A stretch of DNA of 64,000 bases from Ailurus styani. Taxonomy: Eukaryota; Chordata; Mammalia; Carnivora; Ailuridae. Under the pieces are notes generated by a model. The model did no database searches. It saw only the letters and a list, made by a program, of their open reading frames with translations, and had not been told where the DNA came from. Of this stretch, positions 54,909 through 64,000 are shown piece by piece. The stretch spans positions 558,277 through 622,276 of the forward strand of contig LNAC01000755.1 in the NCBI GenBank assembly GCA_002007465.1, written 5' to 3'. Both the position numbers and the translations under genes were made by a program. Position 1 is the first letter of the stretch; every line of letters starts with the position of its first letter.

Positions 54909-56384
54909 CACCTTCATAATCCACTGTTGGTAATATGTACATTTTTAAGACTCAAATTGACAGCTCCTGCGGCAGCTTTCATTCCTATGTGAACTGTAAG
55001 ATTTCTGGGCATTTCAAGTTTTCTTGTGCAGAGATTCATCTTAAACGCTCTTTGAAGTGTGAATTCCTATTTATCAATTTGTCACTATTATTGGCATTTC
55101 ACTTATTTGGTGGCAACTTTAGGTGCTGTTTCAACTGGAGGGATCAGACACTGTCAGGACAAGATGCATCTAAGACACTAAGACAATCTCCCATACAATG
55201 TGATGTATAAATAATGCAATGACACACACAGATGTCCTCATAGTTAGTAGTAATGCTACAAGCCTGCCCTATAAACCCAGCCATTCTAATAAATCCTACT
55301 TCTTGCAATTTCCAGCCCTAGGCCCACCCAGCTTGCAGAGATGGATGGCTGGGAGAGGTGGGGTCTTGGTGGATGCTGCCCAGTGTGATTGCTTGCCTGT
55401 TCCGTGAACCTGGGACTCACGTAGGAAAGCTCCCTCCTCCTGCCCAGAGCTCCACCACCTTGGTTCTGTTGGACTCAATGCTCCAGCCCTGAGTCTCCTG
55501 CTTGCCCAGAGGTAGCCCTTCCTTGAGGCCAAGCTGGGCGGCCCTTCCCCTCCTTTCACATGGAAGGAGCCACTGAGGCTTATCAGGGGTTAGAGGAGCC
55601 TAGGTTCACAACAATGGGAGGAAAACCTCATAGTACCAAATCCCAGCATGGAGAGCACAGCACATGGCACCATTCCGGCTTGATAATGAAACCCCTGAAT
55701 GAACTAGCAATCCCTTTCAACAAGTCTGGTTCCCCCAAACACCTTTCTGATCCATATGTTAGGACGATTTCTCTTCCTTAGTGGACTCACATAGAAAAGA
55801 CAGGATCAAGGGCAAGCCTCCGGGACAGTGACTGCAGAAGGACCTCTTGGCCACCCAGAGCTTTGGTTCTCTGGAGATAGTGACTCCCTGCTCTGTGCTG
55901 TTAGGGTGAAACCAAGACAAGATCACATACAGGGAAGCCTATGCTCCACCTTGGGCTCTGGCCTGTGTTTGTGCAGCCCCTTTGAGATGGGCTTCGTGCC
56001 CCCTGCTCCCTGCAGCCAAGTCTCCTGCATCCTTCCAGAAACCTCCCCACTCTCTACAGAAATCCACCCATGGAGCCAGGAAAGCTCATCTACCTGGGAC
56101 GCTTGGCCCGTGATGGTCCATCCCTTTGGTGGGGCCAAGGGCTGGAGTTTCCCCCACCCACACCCAGCACATCTTTTGGGGTGACTTGCAGGAGGCATCT
56201 TCCTGACGTTTGTGCTAACATTCAAAACACAGGGTTCTCAGTGTGTGGCTTCAGTGTACAAGGGTCCCTGACAATTGCAGGGCTTTCTGTTTCTTGCTCC
56301 CTTTGTCTGGCCCTCTGTGAGGGGATGGAGAGCATATATTCAGCAAGCCTGGCTTAGGGCAAGGAGAGCAGAGTTTTATCACAC
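54909..56384. other. Unique sequence, no gene seen
   Basis: No recognised repeat in about 1.5 kb. The left third is AT-rich and the rest GC-balanced. Chance frames are under 120 codons. Confidence 0.4.
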
Positions 56385-56515
56385 CATGGGCTGTTATTTT
56401 GAAAAAGAGGCTTGGTGGCAGCAGCAGGGGCTGCAGAGAGAATATTGCACTTTATACTTTTATTCAGTCATAAACCACGCCATTTATGAATAACGGCCAT
56501 GGTTCCATGGTGCTG
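56385..56515. promoter_or_regulatory. Candidate conserved non-coding element
   Basis: A compact repeat-free segment with 'attgcactttatactttt', 'attcagtcataaaccacg' and 'ccatttatgaataacgg'. It carries several TTTAT/ATAAA cores of the posterior-HOX/CDX type within about 60 bp. Function is inferred only from motif density. Confidence 0.3.
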
Positions 56516-57084
56516 GCTGAAAAGCCTTTGGTAGACTCCAGGCACCCACCCCCTCCTTCTTGCTCACCTGTGTTTCTCCCTTGCCCCGGGGGCCAGCAAG
56601 AAGCATTCATTGACTAGCACCACATTGTTCTGGACACAGAGTAGAATTTGTTGGGTAAGATTAGATTAAATTCAAACATTTGATTCCAACATGTCCGTTT
56701 CCACTGTTAGAATCCAGTCACCACATGACTTTGTGTGAGGTAGAGAAGAAAAATCTAACCCATAGAATTTACTTCAGGCAGCCCCTTCTTAGGGTCAAGG
56801 TCCTCATAACCAGGGAGCCCAAGTGACATCTCCATCCCAGGCCGGATGACAGGCCTTCCAGGCCGCCTCCCTTCTCCTGTCCTAGAGAAGCCAGGGGAGG
56901 TCTCCACCAGGGACCTGGGGTATAAGGATTACCAGGGGATGCTGGGTAAAATGGAAGGTCCAGGACGGTCTCCATGGGTGGGCCATGACAAGCAGGCTGA
57001 CAGATGACCTTTCTCAGGTTTTTATGACACCTGTGTGGCTGGGGTGCAGGTGGTCATCCTGAGAGGCAGAGAGGAGACGAGAGT
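56516..57084. other. Unique sequence, no gene seen
   Basis: No recognised repeat or exon. Confidence 0.4.
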
Positions 57085-57275
57085 CAGGTCAGGCTGTCTG
57101 GTGACCCGGCTTTGCTGCTTTCTGGGTAGGTAACCCAGTCAGTCGGTTTCACTGGGCATTTGTTCTCTCTCCTATAGAATGGGGGTAATAATAGCATCTA
57201 CTTCCTAGCATTATAGTGAACTTTGAATGAATTAATACAGGTAAAGCACTTATATATACTAATATCATGTTAGTG
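57085..57275 (+). mobile_element. MIR SINE
   Basis: The MIR order is visible: 'tgacccggctttgctgcttt', 'gtaggtaacccagtcag', 'cctatagaatgggggtaataatagc' and 'aattaatacaggtaaagcac'. Confidence 0.82.
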
Positions 57276-58640
57276 CGATGCATGACTGATGCGTGGTAAG
57301 TGTATCTTAGTGCTAGCATTGATATCTGGGTCAAAAGAGGCTAACTTCCAGCTAGAAGACCCACATTACTTATGGATAGTACTGATCCCTGTCACACCGC
57401 TCATGTCTGTGGGTCTAGAGCAATTTGGAGGGAGGGAAGTGTGGAAAACACCTACTCCCAGAACAATAAGGCCAACACCTAAATTTTGGGATGTCATCTC
57501 TGATCCAAGGGTGAGCCACAGAGACCTTGGAGTCTTGGGGGAAGTGAGAGGGAGAAAGAGGGGCAGCAGGCACATCTCCCAGCCAGCCTTCCAGAAGATT
57601 CCACCATGAACTAGCAAGGTGGTCACACTGTAGCATCAGCTGCCATTATTTCTAATTCCATATATTCATGCTCCAATAAACTATGCAGAAAGTGCACAAA
57701 GTTCCTTGCTGAATGGATCTGGTTCTTCTCAATGATTCTTGGTTGGATAACCTATCTCTCCCTATACTGACAAACCAAACTGGGCTCTCATCAAGGGATG
57801 GCTATCTGGGGTTTCCAGTTTAATGGGGGATAGTCCAGCCAGCACTCAGCCCAGAACCTGTGTATGTGAGGGAGTGTGTGGGGGTGTGGGAGTGGAGGAA
57901 CAGCTGGGAGGAGAGAGAACCCAGGCTGGAGGAGGATGCAAGCCAGAAGAAACGGGGATGGGACAAGAATGACATCATGGGGCCTTGCTGCTAGTCAGGA
58001 CCCCCACCACCACTGCCACCCCAGTCCACCACACCCACTTCTCAGACCCTCACAGACATGGCAGCGTGGTCCTGAAGGAGTTGGGGCCTCAGGTGGCCAG
58101 GACAGTACCGCCTGGGCTGAGTCCATCTGAGATATGGCCCATACACTCAGGCAACATGGCTCATGATCTGAGACCTGGGCTCTCAGATGGGCGCTGAAAC
58201 ATTCCTGTTACAGGACACAGACCAAGCCAAATCCCTTCAGATCAAGGTTGACTAATGTATGAAGTCAGAAGGCCCAACCCGGGGCTCCTGGAACAGAAGC
58301 GTAGCCCCAAGTGAAAGCATGGCTCGGGGGCGGGGGCCAAGCGTAAAGTTGATTTCCAGGCTCCCTTCTCCCCCAGCAAGCTCTGCATGAACTCTTTCCA
58401 GCTGAAACCCTGGCTCTGTCTTTCAGGCAAGAAACATCCAGGGCTGACTTGCCGAGTCTCTTGTCAGAAACTGGCTGACAGGCCCCACCTGCTGGTGACA
58501 GGGCGTGGGGCTGGGAGGCCATGGCTGAGCGCGAGGGGCTCCTCTCGTTGGGGGCGCCTCCTCATCCACAACTCCAGAGGGCTACTTTTCTTCCCCCTGT
58601 AAGTCCTTTTGTTTTACTGATTTCAAAAGTCACTTACACA
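57276..58640. other. Unique sequence, no gene seen
   Basis: About 1.4 kb without a recognised repeat. Frames of 70-106 codons overlap on both strands (57289-57609 and the minus frames opposite). None shows a domain. Confidence 0.4.
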
Positions 58641-58646
58641 TGCACG

Positions 58647-58691
<45 letters not shown>
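58641..58691. repeat. (CG)(CA)n microsatellite
   Basis: TGCACGCACGCGCGCGCAC leads into a pure (CA)n run of about 17 units. Alternating purine-pyrimidine with CG steps favours Z-DNA. Confidence 0.96.
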
Positions 58692-58694
<3 letters not shown>

Positions 58695-58729
58695 TCAAAA
58701 GAAACCAAGGCCAATTTTTGCTCAGTTTT

Positions 58730-58910
58730 TTTTTAAGATTTTATTTATTTATTTGTCGGAAGAGAGAGCACCAGCAAGCAGAGAGGCAGGCAGAGGCAGA
58801 AGCAGGCTCCCTGCCGAGCAAGGAGCCCAATGCGGGACTCCATCCCAGGATCCTGGGATCATGACCTGAGCTGAAGGCAGCTGATTAACCAACTGAGCCA
58901 CCCAAGCGTC
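58730..58910 (-). mobile_element. CAN-SINE with perfect 19-bp duplication
   Basis: The inverted T-rich tail is at the left and the inverted head 'actgagccacccaagcgtc' at the right. It is flanked by a perfect 19-bp target-site duplication CCAATTTTTGCTCAGTTTT at 58711-58729 and 58911-58929. It sits just right of the (CA)n tract. Confidence 0.97.
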
Positions 58911-58929
58911 CCAATTTTTGCTCAGTTTT

Positions 58930-60145
58930 AACTGCTGGTAAGTTATGAGCTCACTTAATGGCAAGAAGACTCTGAGAAGCGGTGACCGTATGTTCCCAAT
59001 GTTTCTAAGTGAGCAGGAGGTAGTGGGAGAGGCCCATAGGACAGGGTGCCCTGCTCTGTGTCTTAGTCCCCGGCAAGGGGCTGGGAGTAGCTGCTCCCGC
59101 CTCATCCTCAGGGGCTTGGCCAGCAAAATGAGGGGGCTGCTGTCAGCGGATGATATTCCCCTCCACACCACTTCTCCTCCAGGACCTTCCCGCCACCTTC
59201 CGAGAGCCAGGAGCCCAATGAGGCCAAGTGGGGCAGCTCACTGCGAGGTCAGCAGCTTCTCCTTGTGCCAAGGACTGAGACTAGGATGTCACAGATGTGG
59301 ATCAGGAGTGAATGGAGCAGAGACAGGATGGAAAAGGCAGGGGAAATGGATGTCCTCTGGTAGCTGCCTCAGGGTGGAGGCCAGCAGTAAGCGAGGCTGA
59401 GGCCCAGGTTCCCCCAACACAGCTCCAAGCCCACTTCACTTGAAGACACTTTGGAAAAGGGGCTTCTGGGCAAGGCCCTCAGAACCCAGGTCCCTAGTTT
59501 CCCCTCCTCATGTGACCTCAGGAAATTTATAGCAGGAACTGGGGAGAATTTCCCATCCGGGCAAGGTAGGTGAGCGTTCTATGCTACTCCAGCTACTACC
59601 TGAGGATACCAGTCAGACTGACACCTGGGTCTTCACTTTGCTGAAGGAGATTTTATAGCTGAGAGCCAGAGTTAATGGTTTGGCCTAAGGAATAGGGTTC
59701 TGGAAGCAAAGATGAAAGAAGGGGGTAAGGCAACCAGAAGGCAGAGAAGAACTTTGAGAGGCATGTCTAATAGGGTCTTCATGAAGGGTTTCTGAGAGGT
59801 GTGATACCAGCTTCACCCAGCATCCTTGAAGAAGTCGGGAAAACCTGCCCACCTGGGCTTTTCTCAGTATGAGTTGGATGCTGGGGGGATGTGCCAAGGT
59901 ACCAAGAATAATTCAAAGGGTGCAGAGTGAGCACTGGTGGCTGGCTCCTCACATTGAGCTTGTTTTATAAGAAACTCATGGGAAGTGCTTGAATTCCTGA
60001 ATGTCGCTCACACACCAGAAGCAGGTGCACCCTTCTGGGCAAACGACGAGGAAACTCAATGTGAGGGTATGGCAACAGTGAGTTTGAGGGGACCACTTGG
60101 TACACAGCTGTTGATGTAGGAGCATGTGAAGGATCCTGAGGACTC
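58930..60145. other. Unique sequence, no gene seen
   Basis: About 1.2 kb. The longest frame (58945-59400, plus, 151 codons) is opposed by a minus frame and shows no domain. No repeat is recognised. Confidence 0.4.
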
Positions 60146-60265
60146 TGTCAGTCAGGACGGGGTAGGCTCAGCTACAGGAACAAATGACTGATGTCTCGGG
60201 TGAGGATTCAGTATGGTTGGCTGGTTGGTGGTTGGGGAAGTCGCAGAGGGTAAGTAGCTTCCTTG
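60146..60265 (-). mobile_element. Possible LTR fragment, inverted
   Basis: 'ctgtcagtcaggacggggtaggctcagctacaggaacaaa' follows the inverse of MaLR/ERVL LTR ends ('gtcaggatgggttaggctatgctgcagtaacaaa'). It is short and uncertain. Confidence 0.4.
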
Positions 60266-60555
60266 AGTCCACACTGGGGACTACTCCCCTGTTAGACCTC
60301 CCTCCCTCATCTCCATTTTTGGAGTCTTGCCCATTGGATTTGGCCCTAGGAGGTAGTTAATGACTTTGACAAAGAGCTCTCTCTGGGGAGAGTTGAATTC
60401 CAAAGCTCACTCTAAGCAAGTCAAGGAAAGTTACCAGCAAGATGTGGAGCTAATAGGTGCACAGGGAAGGGAGTGGAGGAAAGGGCAGCCTCTGGAGCAT
60501 GGCTCAGCATGGGGCAAAGCCATGGACACATGCTCATTGCTTTGTTTGTTTTATT
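60266..60555. other. Unique sequence, no gene seen
   Basis: Nothing recognised in about 290 bp. Confidence 0.4.
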
Positions 60556-60586
60556 TACTTTTAAAGATTTTATTTATTTATTTGAC

Positions 60587-60639
<53 letters not shown>

Positions 60640-60788
60640 ACAAGTAGGCAGAGAGGCAGGCAGAGAGAGAGGGGAAAGTAGGCTCCCTGCTAAGCAGAGA
60701 ACCGGATGCAGGACTCAATCCAAAGACCCTGAGATCATGACCTGAGCCGAAGGCAGAGGCTTAACCCACTAAGCCACCCAGGTGCCCA
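60556..60788 (-). mobile_element. CAN-SINE with expanded (GA)n
   Basis: The usual 'gacagggagagagag' start has grown into about 22 GA units (60591-60636), lengthening the SINE. The body is musteloid-type ('cacaagtaggcagagaggc'). The target-site duplication is about TTTGTTTGTTTTA at 60541-60553, and again just after the head from 60790. Confidence 0.96.
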
Positions 60789-61369
60789 GTTTGTTTGTTT
60801 TAAATGCTGAAAACCCTGAGTGTGTTTAAGCATAGGTAGAAATGATTTCATAGGGTCAGGGTAATTAAACAGTGTGAGGAAGGATAATCGTGGGAATGAA
60901 GCTCTTGAGGAAGGCGAGAGGGAGGGACACAGAGGGACAAGGGAGGGGCTGGCCTTGACGGAAGCAGAGAAGAGAGAATGGCTGATGGCAGGACAGGGGA
61001 AGGGAGACAGATTTCCGGACTCTTCTGCCTGCTCTGCCAGCTGGGATGCAAGGCCGCCAGCTGAGAGATGGCGAGAAGAGGGTGCTGGGTATTTAAAGGT
61101 AGAAGGCAAGGTAGAAATCCTTGACTAAGGGAAGAGCGAGGCAAACATACCAGGGAAATGTAGGAGGAGTCCAGGCAAGTGAGTGACTATGTGAGGCCAA
61201 CTGTAGAAGCAGACTGATTCCACCACCCTTGGTAACCTGCACCTAAATTCATTGAGTCATCACAAATGCTCCCTAATTGTGAGAGGCTGGAGGAGGAATT
61301 AAGGCAGGGGGAGAAGGGAAAGGGGAAGGAAAGCTACTTTGACCAAGCCTTTATGGGGCGCTAGGAGCC
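60789..61369. other. Unique sequence, purine-rich, no gene seen
   Basis: The part 60860-61000 is rich in GGAAGG/GAGAGG. No repeat family is recognised. Confidence 0.4.
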
Positions 61370-61497
61370 AGGCAACGCTTTCACTATGGCAACCCAGTGA
61401 GGTCAGAGTTGCCCCTGGCTCCCAGGGACATGTGAAAACCAGACTTGGAGAGACCGAGAAACCTGCCCCACATCACACAGCCCAGGTCAGTGGGGGG
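61370..61497 (-). mobile_element. MIR-like fragment, inverted
   Basis: 'caacgctttcactatggcaa', 'ccagacttggagagaccgagaaacc' and 'tgccccacatcacacagccc' follow the inverse MIR core ('ccattttacagatgaggaaac...cacacagc'). Confidence 0.5.
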
Positions 61498-61504
61498 ATG
61501 GGGA

Positions 61505-61640
61505 AACCAGGTGATGGGCATTAAGGAGGGCACAAGATCCAATGAGCACTGGGTGTTATACACAACTAATGAATCATCGAACGCTACATTAAAAACTAAT
61601 GATGTACTATATGTTGGCTAATTGAATTAAAAAAAATCTC
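61505..61640 (+). mobile_element. Carnivore L1 3' end (short truncated copy)
   Basis: 'gatgggcattaaggagggcac', 'atgagcactgggtgttatac', 'aatgaatcatcgaacgctac' and 'ttggctaattgaattaaaaaaa' match the 3' tail region typical of carnivore L1s, ending in an A run. The copy is about 135 bp, strongly 5'-truncated. Confidence 0.88.
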
Positions 61641-61646
61641 AAATGT

Positions 61647-61886
61647 GGGGCGCCTGGGTGACTCAGTCGGTTAAGTGTCTGCCTTTGGCTCAAGTCATGA
61701 TCCCAGGGTCCCAAAATCGAGCCCTGAGTTGGGCTCCTTGCTCAGCAGGGAACCTGCTTCTCCCTCTGCCTCTATGTGTCGCTCTCCCTGCTCATCCTCA
61801 CTCTCTCTTGCCCTCTCTCTCTCTCTCTCTCTCTCGCTCTGTCAAATAAATAAAATCTTTAAAAATACAAAATAAAATAAAATAAA
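61647..61886 (+). mobile_element. CAN-SINE directly after the L1 tail
   Basis: The head is 'ggggcgcctgggtgactcag', then the body, a CT-rich tract with about 13 CT units, and a tail with repeated AATAAA/ATAAAAT. It lies only 6 bp beyond the L1 A-tail, as if it inserted into or next to the poly-A. Both were possibly made by L1 machinery at A-rich sites. Confidence 0.95.
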
Positions 61887-62259
61887 ACTCCATTGCTCTG
61901 GCATCCACTTTAGAGAGTATCTTCTCCTGGAAGTTTCCTGTCCCCTTCAATTCTCAAAAAATCCCCCAGACTTGGTCACAAAGTTTCCTTGATAAGAGGA
62001 AGGCAGGTTTCTGCCATTGCTGTATCCTGCCATCAAAGCCAAGTCCAACATAAAGGGACACTGCTGACCTTGTGTCCCCTACAGGGACATGTGGCCCTGA
62101 AAGGGGGAGGTCCCCACTACCTGAGACCAAGTTTGCCAGGAGCACTGCCCCCGCTGTGCTCCTCACCATCACCCCCCTCTCCACAGTCAGCCTCTCAATG
62201 AGACAGCTTCCGGGACCCCTTGAGCGCATGTCTAAATATACAAGAGTCAGAAATTGAGC
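61887..62259. other. Unique sequence, no gene seen
   Basis: No recognised repeat. Frames of 61-116 codons overlap on both strands without a domain. Confidence 0.4.
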
Positions 62260-62720
62260 TACTGTGTGTAAAACTCTAATTTTTATGTAACTAAAACTTG
62301 GCAAAGTATCACAGATGGCTGAATTTAATTACTCTGCATGTCTGGGTGTGCTGCTGATGGATTGGCACTGTTTGCATGAATAATAAAGTCATAATTCATA
62401 AACTGCTATTTATTCCATAATATCTATTTTTCACACCTTTATTTCAGCAAAACCACTAATTATTTTGATACAATAAGACTCTCACAGATTTTACATTCAA
62501 ATGATAAGCTGCCAAATGAGACAACCTTTCTGGAGTCAAATAGTTCTCGTTAATCCACTTCAACTTGGAGACAACTTCACTCTGCTCGGGTGGTAGCAAC
62601 TGGAATTATCACTCAATTTCTTAAAGTAATGCTTAGATTTGGAAACCAATTGCAAATTTTACAAATTATGATAAAATGTTGTAGGGGGTTACATGATAAG
62701 TTTTTATTAATGTGGAAAAC
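62260..62720. promoter_or_regulatory. Candidate conserved non-coding element
   Basis: About 460 bp of repeat-free, AT-rich sequence. It has clustered motifs: 'tgaatttaattactc' (about 62320), 'tttgcatgaataataaag' (62371-62388), 'tcataattcataaac' (about 62390), 'ccactaattattttg' (about 62453) and 'ctcgttaatccac' (about 62546). The cluster of POU-, HOX- and homeodomain-type cores is denser than in neighbouring DNA. Confidence 0.4.
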
Positions 62721-62732
62721 ATCACAAAACAT

Positions 62733-62927
62733 TTTTTAAAAGATTTTATTTATTTATTTGACAGGGAGAGAAAAGGCAAGAGAGGGAACACAAGCAGGGG
62801 GAGTGTGAGGGGGAGAAGCAGGTTTCCCACTGAGCAGGGAGCCCAATGTGGGGCTCAATCCCAGGACCTTGAGATCATGACCTGAGCCAAAGGCAGATGC
62901 TCAATGACTGAGCCACCCAGGTGCCCC
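62733..62927 (-). mobile_element. CAN-SINE
   Basis: The inverted tail is at the left and the inverted head 'gactgagccacccaggtgcccc' at the right, with the older 'agaaaaggcaagagagggaacac' body. The flanking text (acaaaacattttt, cataaaacttttt) may be a decayed duplication. Confidence 0.94.
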
Positions 62928-63372
62928 CATAAAACTTTTTAGTACTTTAATTTTATAATGAAAGTTTTCATCACTTACATAGTGGTTTTCACTCATGTGT
63001 ACTGTTCTCTTAAAGCTGTATCTAGATCCAAAACCAAGTGTACAGTGAGTAACCAGTATTATACATACACATTTAGGAGGAGAGGTTTTGTCTTATTGTC
63101 TCAAGGTTTCGAATGTTAATCTTCCTGTTTTTATTTTTTCCCTTACAAGTCAGTTATATGGTGGATAGTGTTTCTGTGTGTTTGCTTAAAAGAAAAAAAA
63201 GAATGAAAAAAAAGGAAAAGAAATTATTGTGGAAATATTTTTTTTTCTGCAAGAATTTTTCCATTTGCCTCTGCCATGCACTGCAAAGATATCTCCTAAT
63301 TGGGACCAATTATATGTGAATCTTGGGGATTTCCACAACACAAGCCAGGTACAAATTCAGACTCCAAACCCA
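62928..63372. other. Unique AT-rich sequence, no gene seen
   Basis: It contains an A/G-rich stretch at about 63188-63225 and nothing recognised as a gene. Confidence 0.4.
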
Positions 63373-63644
63373 TGTGTAGTGGGATTTTAAGATGGTCCCC
63401 GGGATCCACACCTTCTAGTAGAAATTCCCTACTATATATCTTTCCCCATGACTGTGTGCAGAGCCTGTGAATATAATAGGATTTCACTTCCAAGATTGGG
63501 TCACTAATCAGTTGGCTTTGAGTTAATCTAGAGACAGGCTTTAAAAAAAATTTTTTTTCAAATAAGGGAGAATATCAAATCAAGGGAGAATATACTGGGT
63601 GGACCTGACCTAATCAGAAGAGGCATTAAAGAAGGTGAAGCATC
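63373..63644 (+). mobile_element. MLT1-type LTR fragment
   Basis: 'tgtgtagtgggattttaagatg', 'cccgggatccacaccttctag', 'gactgtgtgcagagcctgtg', 'gggtggacctgacctaatcag' and 'aggcattaaagaagg' follow the first half of an MLT1F/H-like LTR. It stops where the L1 begins. Confidence 0.7.
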
Positions 63645-64000
63645 GGATAAAAAAACAAGACCCATAGATATGCTGTCTACAAGAAAATCATCTTACACAC
63701 AAAGACACCTCCAGATTTAAAGTGAGGGGGTGGAAAACAATTTACCATGCCAATGGACAGCAAAAGAAAGCCAGAGTGGCAATCCTTATATCCAATAAAT
63801 TAGATTTTAAGCCAAAGAATATCATAAGAGATGAGGAAGGACACTATATCATACTAAAAGGATCTGTCCAACAAGAAGATATAACAATCATAAATATCTA
63901 TGCCCCTAACATGGGAGCAGCCAATTATATAAACCAATTAATAACAAAATCAAAGAAACACATTGACAAGAATACAATATTAGTAGGGGACTTGAACACC
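63645..64000 (+). mobile_element. Carnivore L1, ORF2 endonuclease part, runs off the window
   Basis: From 63668 to the last base there is one open frame of 111 codons. Its translation includes 'CCLQENHLTHKD', 'KVRGWKTIYHANGQQKKA', 'DEEGHYIILKGSVQQED', 'INIYAPNMGAANYINQ' and 'ILVGDLNT'. This is the order of the L1 ORF2 apurinic-type endonuclease domain, which nicks the target DNA at TTTT/A sites. A stop (TAG, 63665-63667) lies in frame just before it, and 5' of that the L1 ends against an MLT1 LTR. The copy is therefore 5'-truncated, or it is broken there. It continues beyond 64000. Confidence 0.93.

Overview
This window is nuclear DNA from a carnivoran mammal, most likely a non-canid caniform and probably a mustelid or close relative. 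The evidence is 18 copies of the tRNA-derived CAN-SINE (head reading roughly GGGGCGCCTGGGTGGCTCAG, then a CT-rich tract and an AATAAA-rich tail). Several carry the body variant with 'agtaggcagagaggcaggc' and 'cccactgagccacccagg' that I associate with musteloids. A carnivore-type L1 is also present. The lineage call rests on recalled family sequences, not on an alignment.

I find no protein-coding gene, rRNA, tRNA or CRISPR array that I can defend. Long reading frames are either GC-rich chance frames, translations of simple repeats, frames running through Ns, or relics of L1 ORF2. The window reads as intergenic or intronic DNA. Its one promoter-like feature is a CpG island at about 43.5-44.2 kb, whose other half lies in a 479-base assembly gap (43035-43513).

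Layout: 0-9 kb is GC-rich and repeat-poor, with an LTR-like stretch, a GT tract and an MLT1-type LTR. 9-11 kb holds two back-to-back antisense L1 3' ends. 11-22 kb has minisatellites, LTR pieces, a 455-bp CAT/CAC array and a strong CTCF-type site (16.23 kb). 22.7-25.6 kb is an antisense L1 with recognisable reverse-transcriptase remains. 26-42 kb mixes old LINE, MaLR LTR and SINE insertions with unique sequence. 43-46.2 kb holds the gap, the CpG island and a homeodomain-motif-rich stretch that looks like a conserved non-coding element. 46.6-48.8 kb and 50.7-54.7 kb are nested repeat stacks. 55-63 kb is mostly unique, with two more candidate conserved elements. The last 350 bp is the endonuclease part of a fairly young L1 ORF2 that runs off the edge.

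Nothing here looks like a new molecular system. The items most worth checking are the gap-truncated CpG island, the CTCF-type sites, the three main candidate conserved elements, and the deleted and nested L1 at 51-54.6 kb. All repeat family names are from memory of consensus sequences. RepeatMasker with a carnivore library would settle them.
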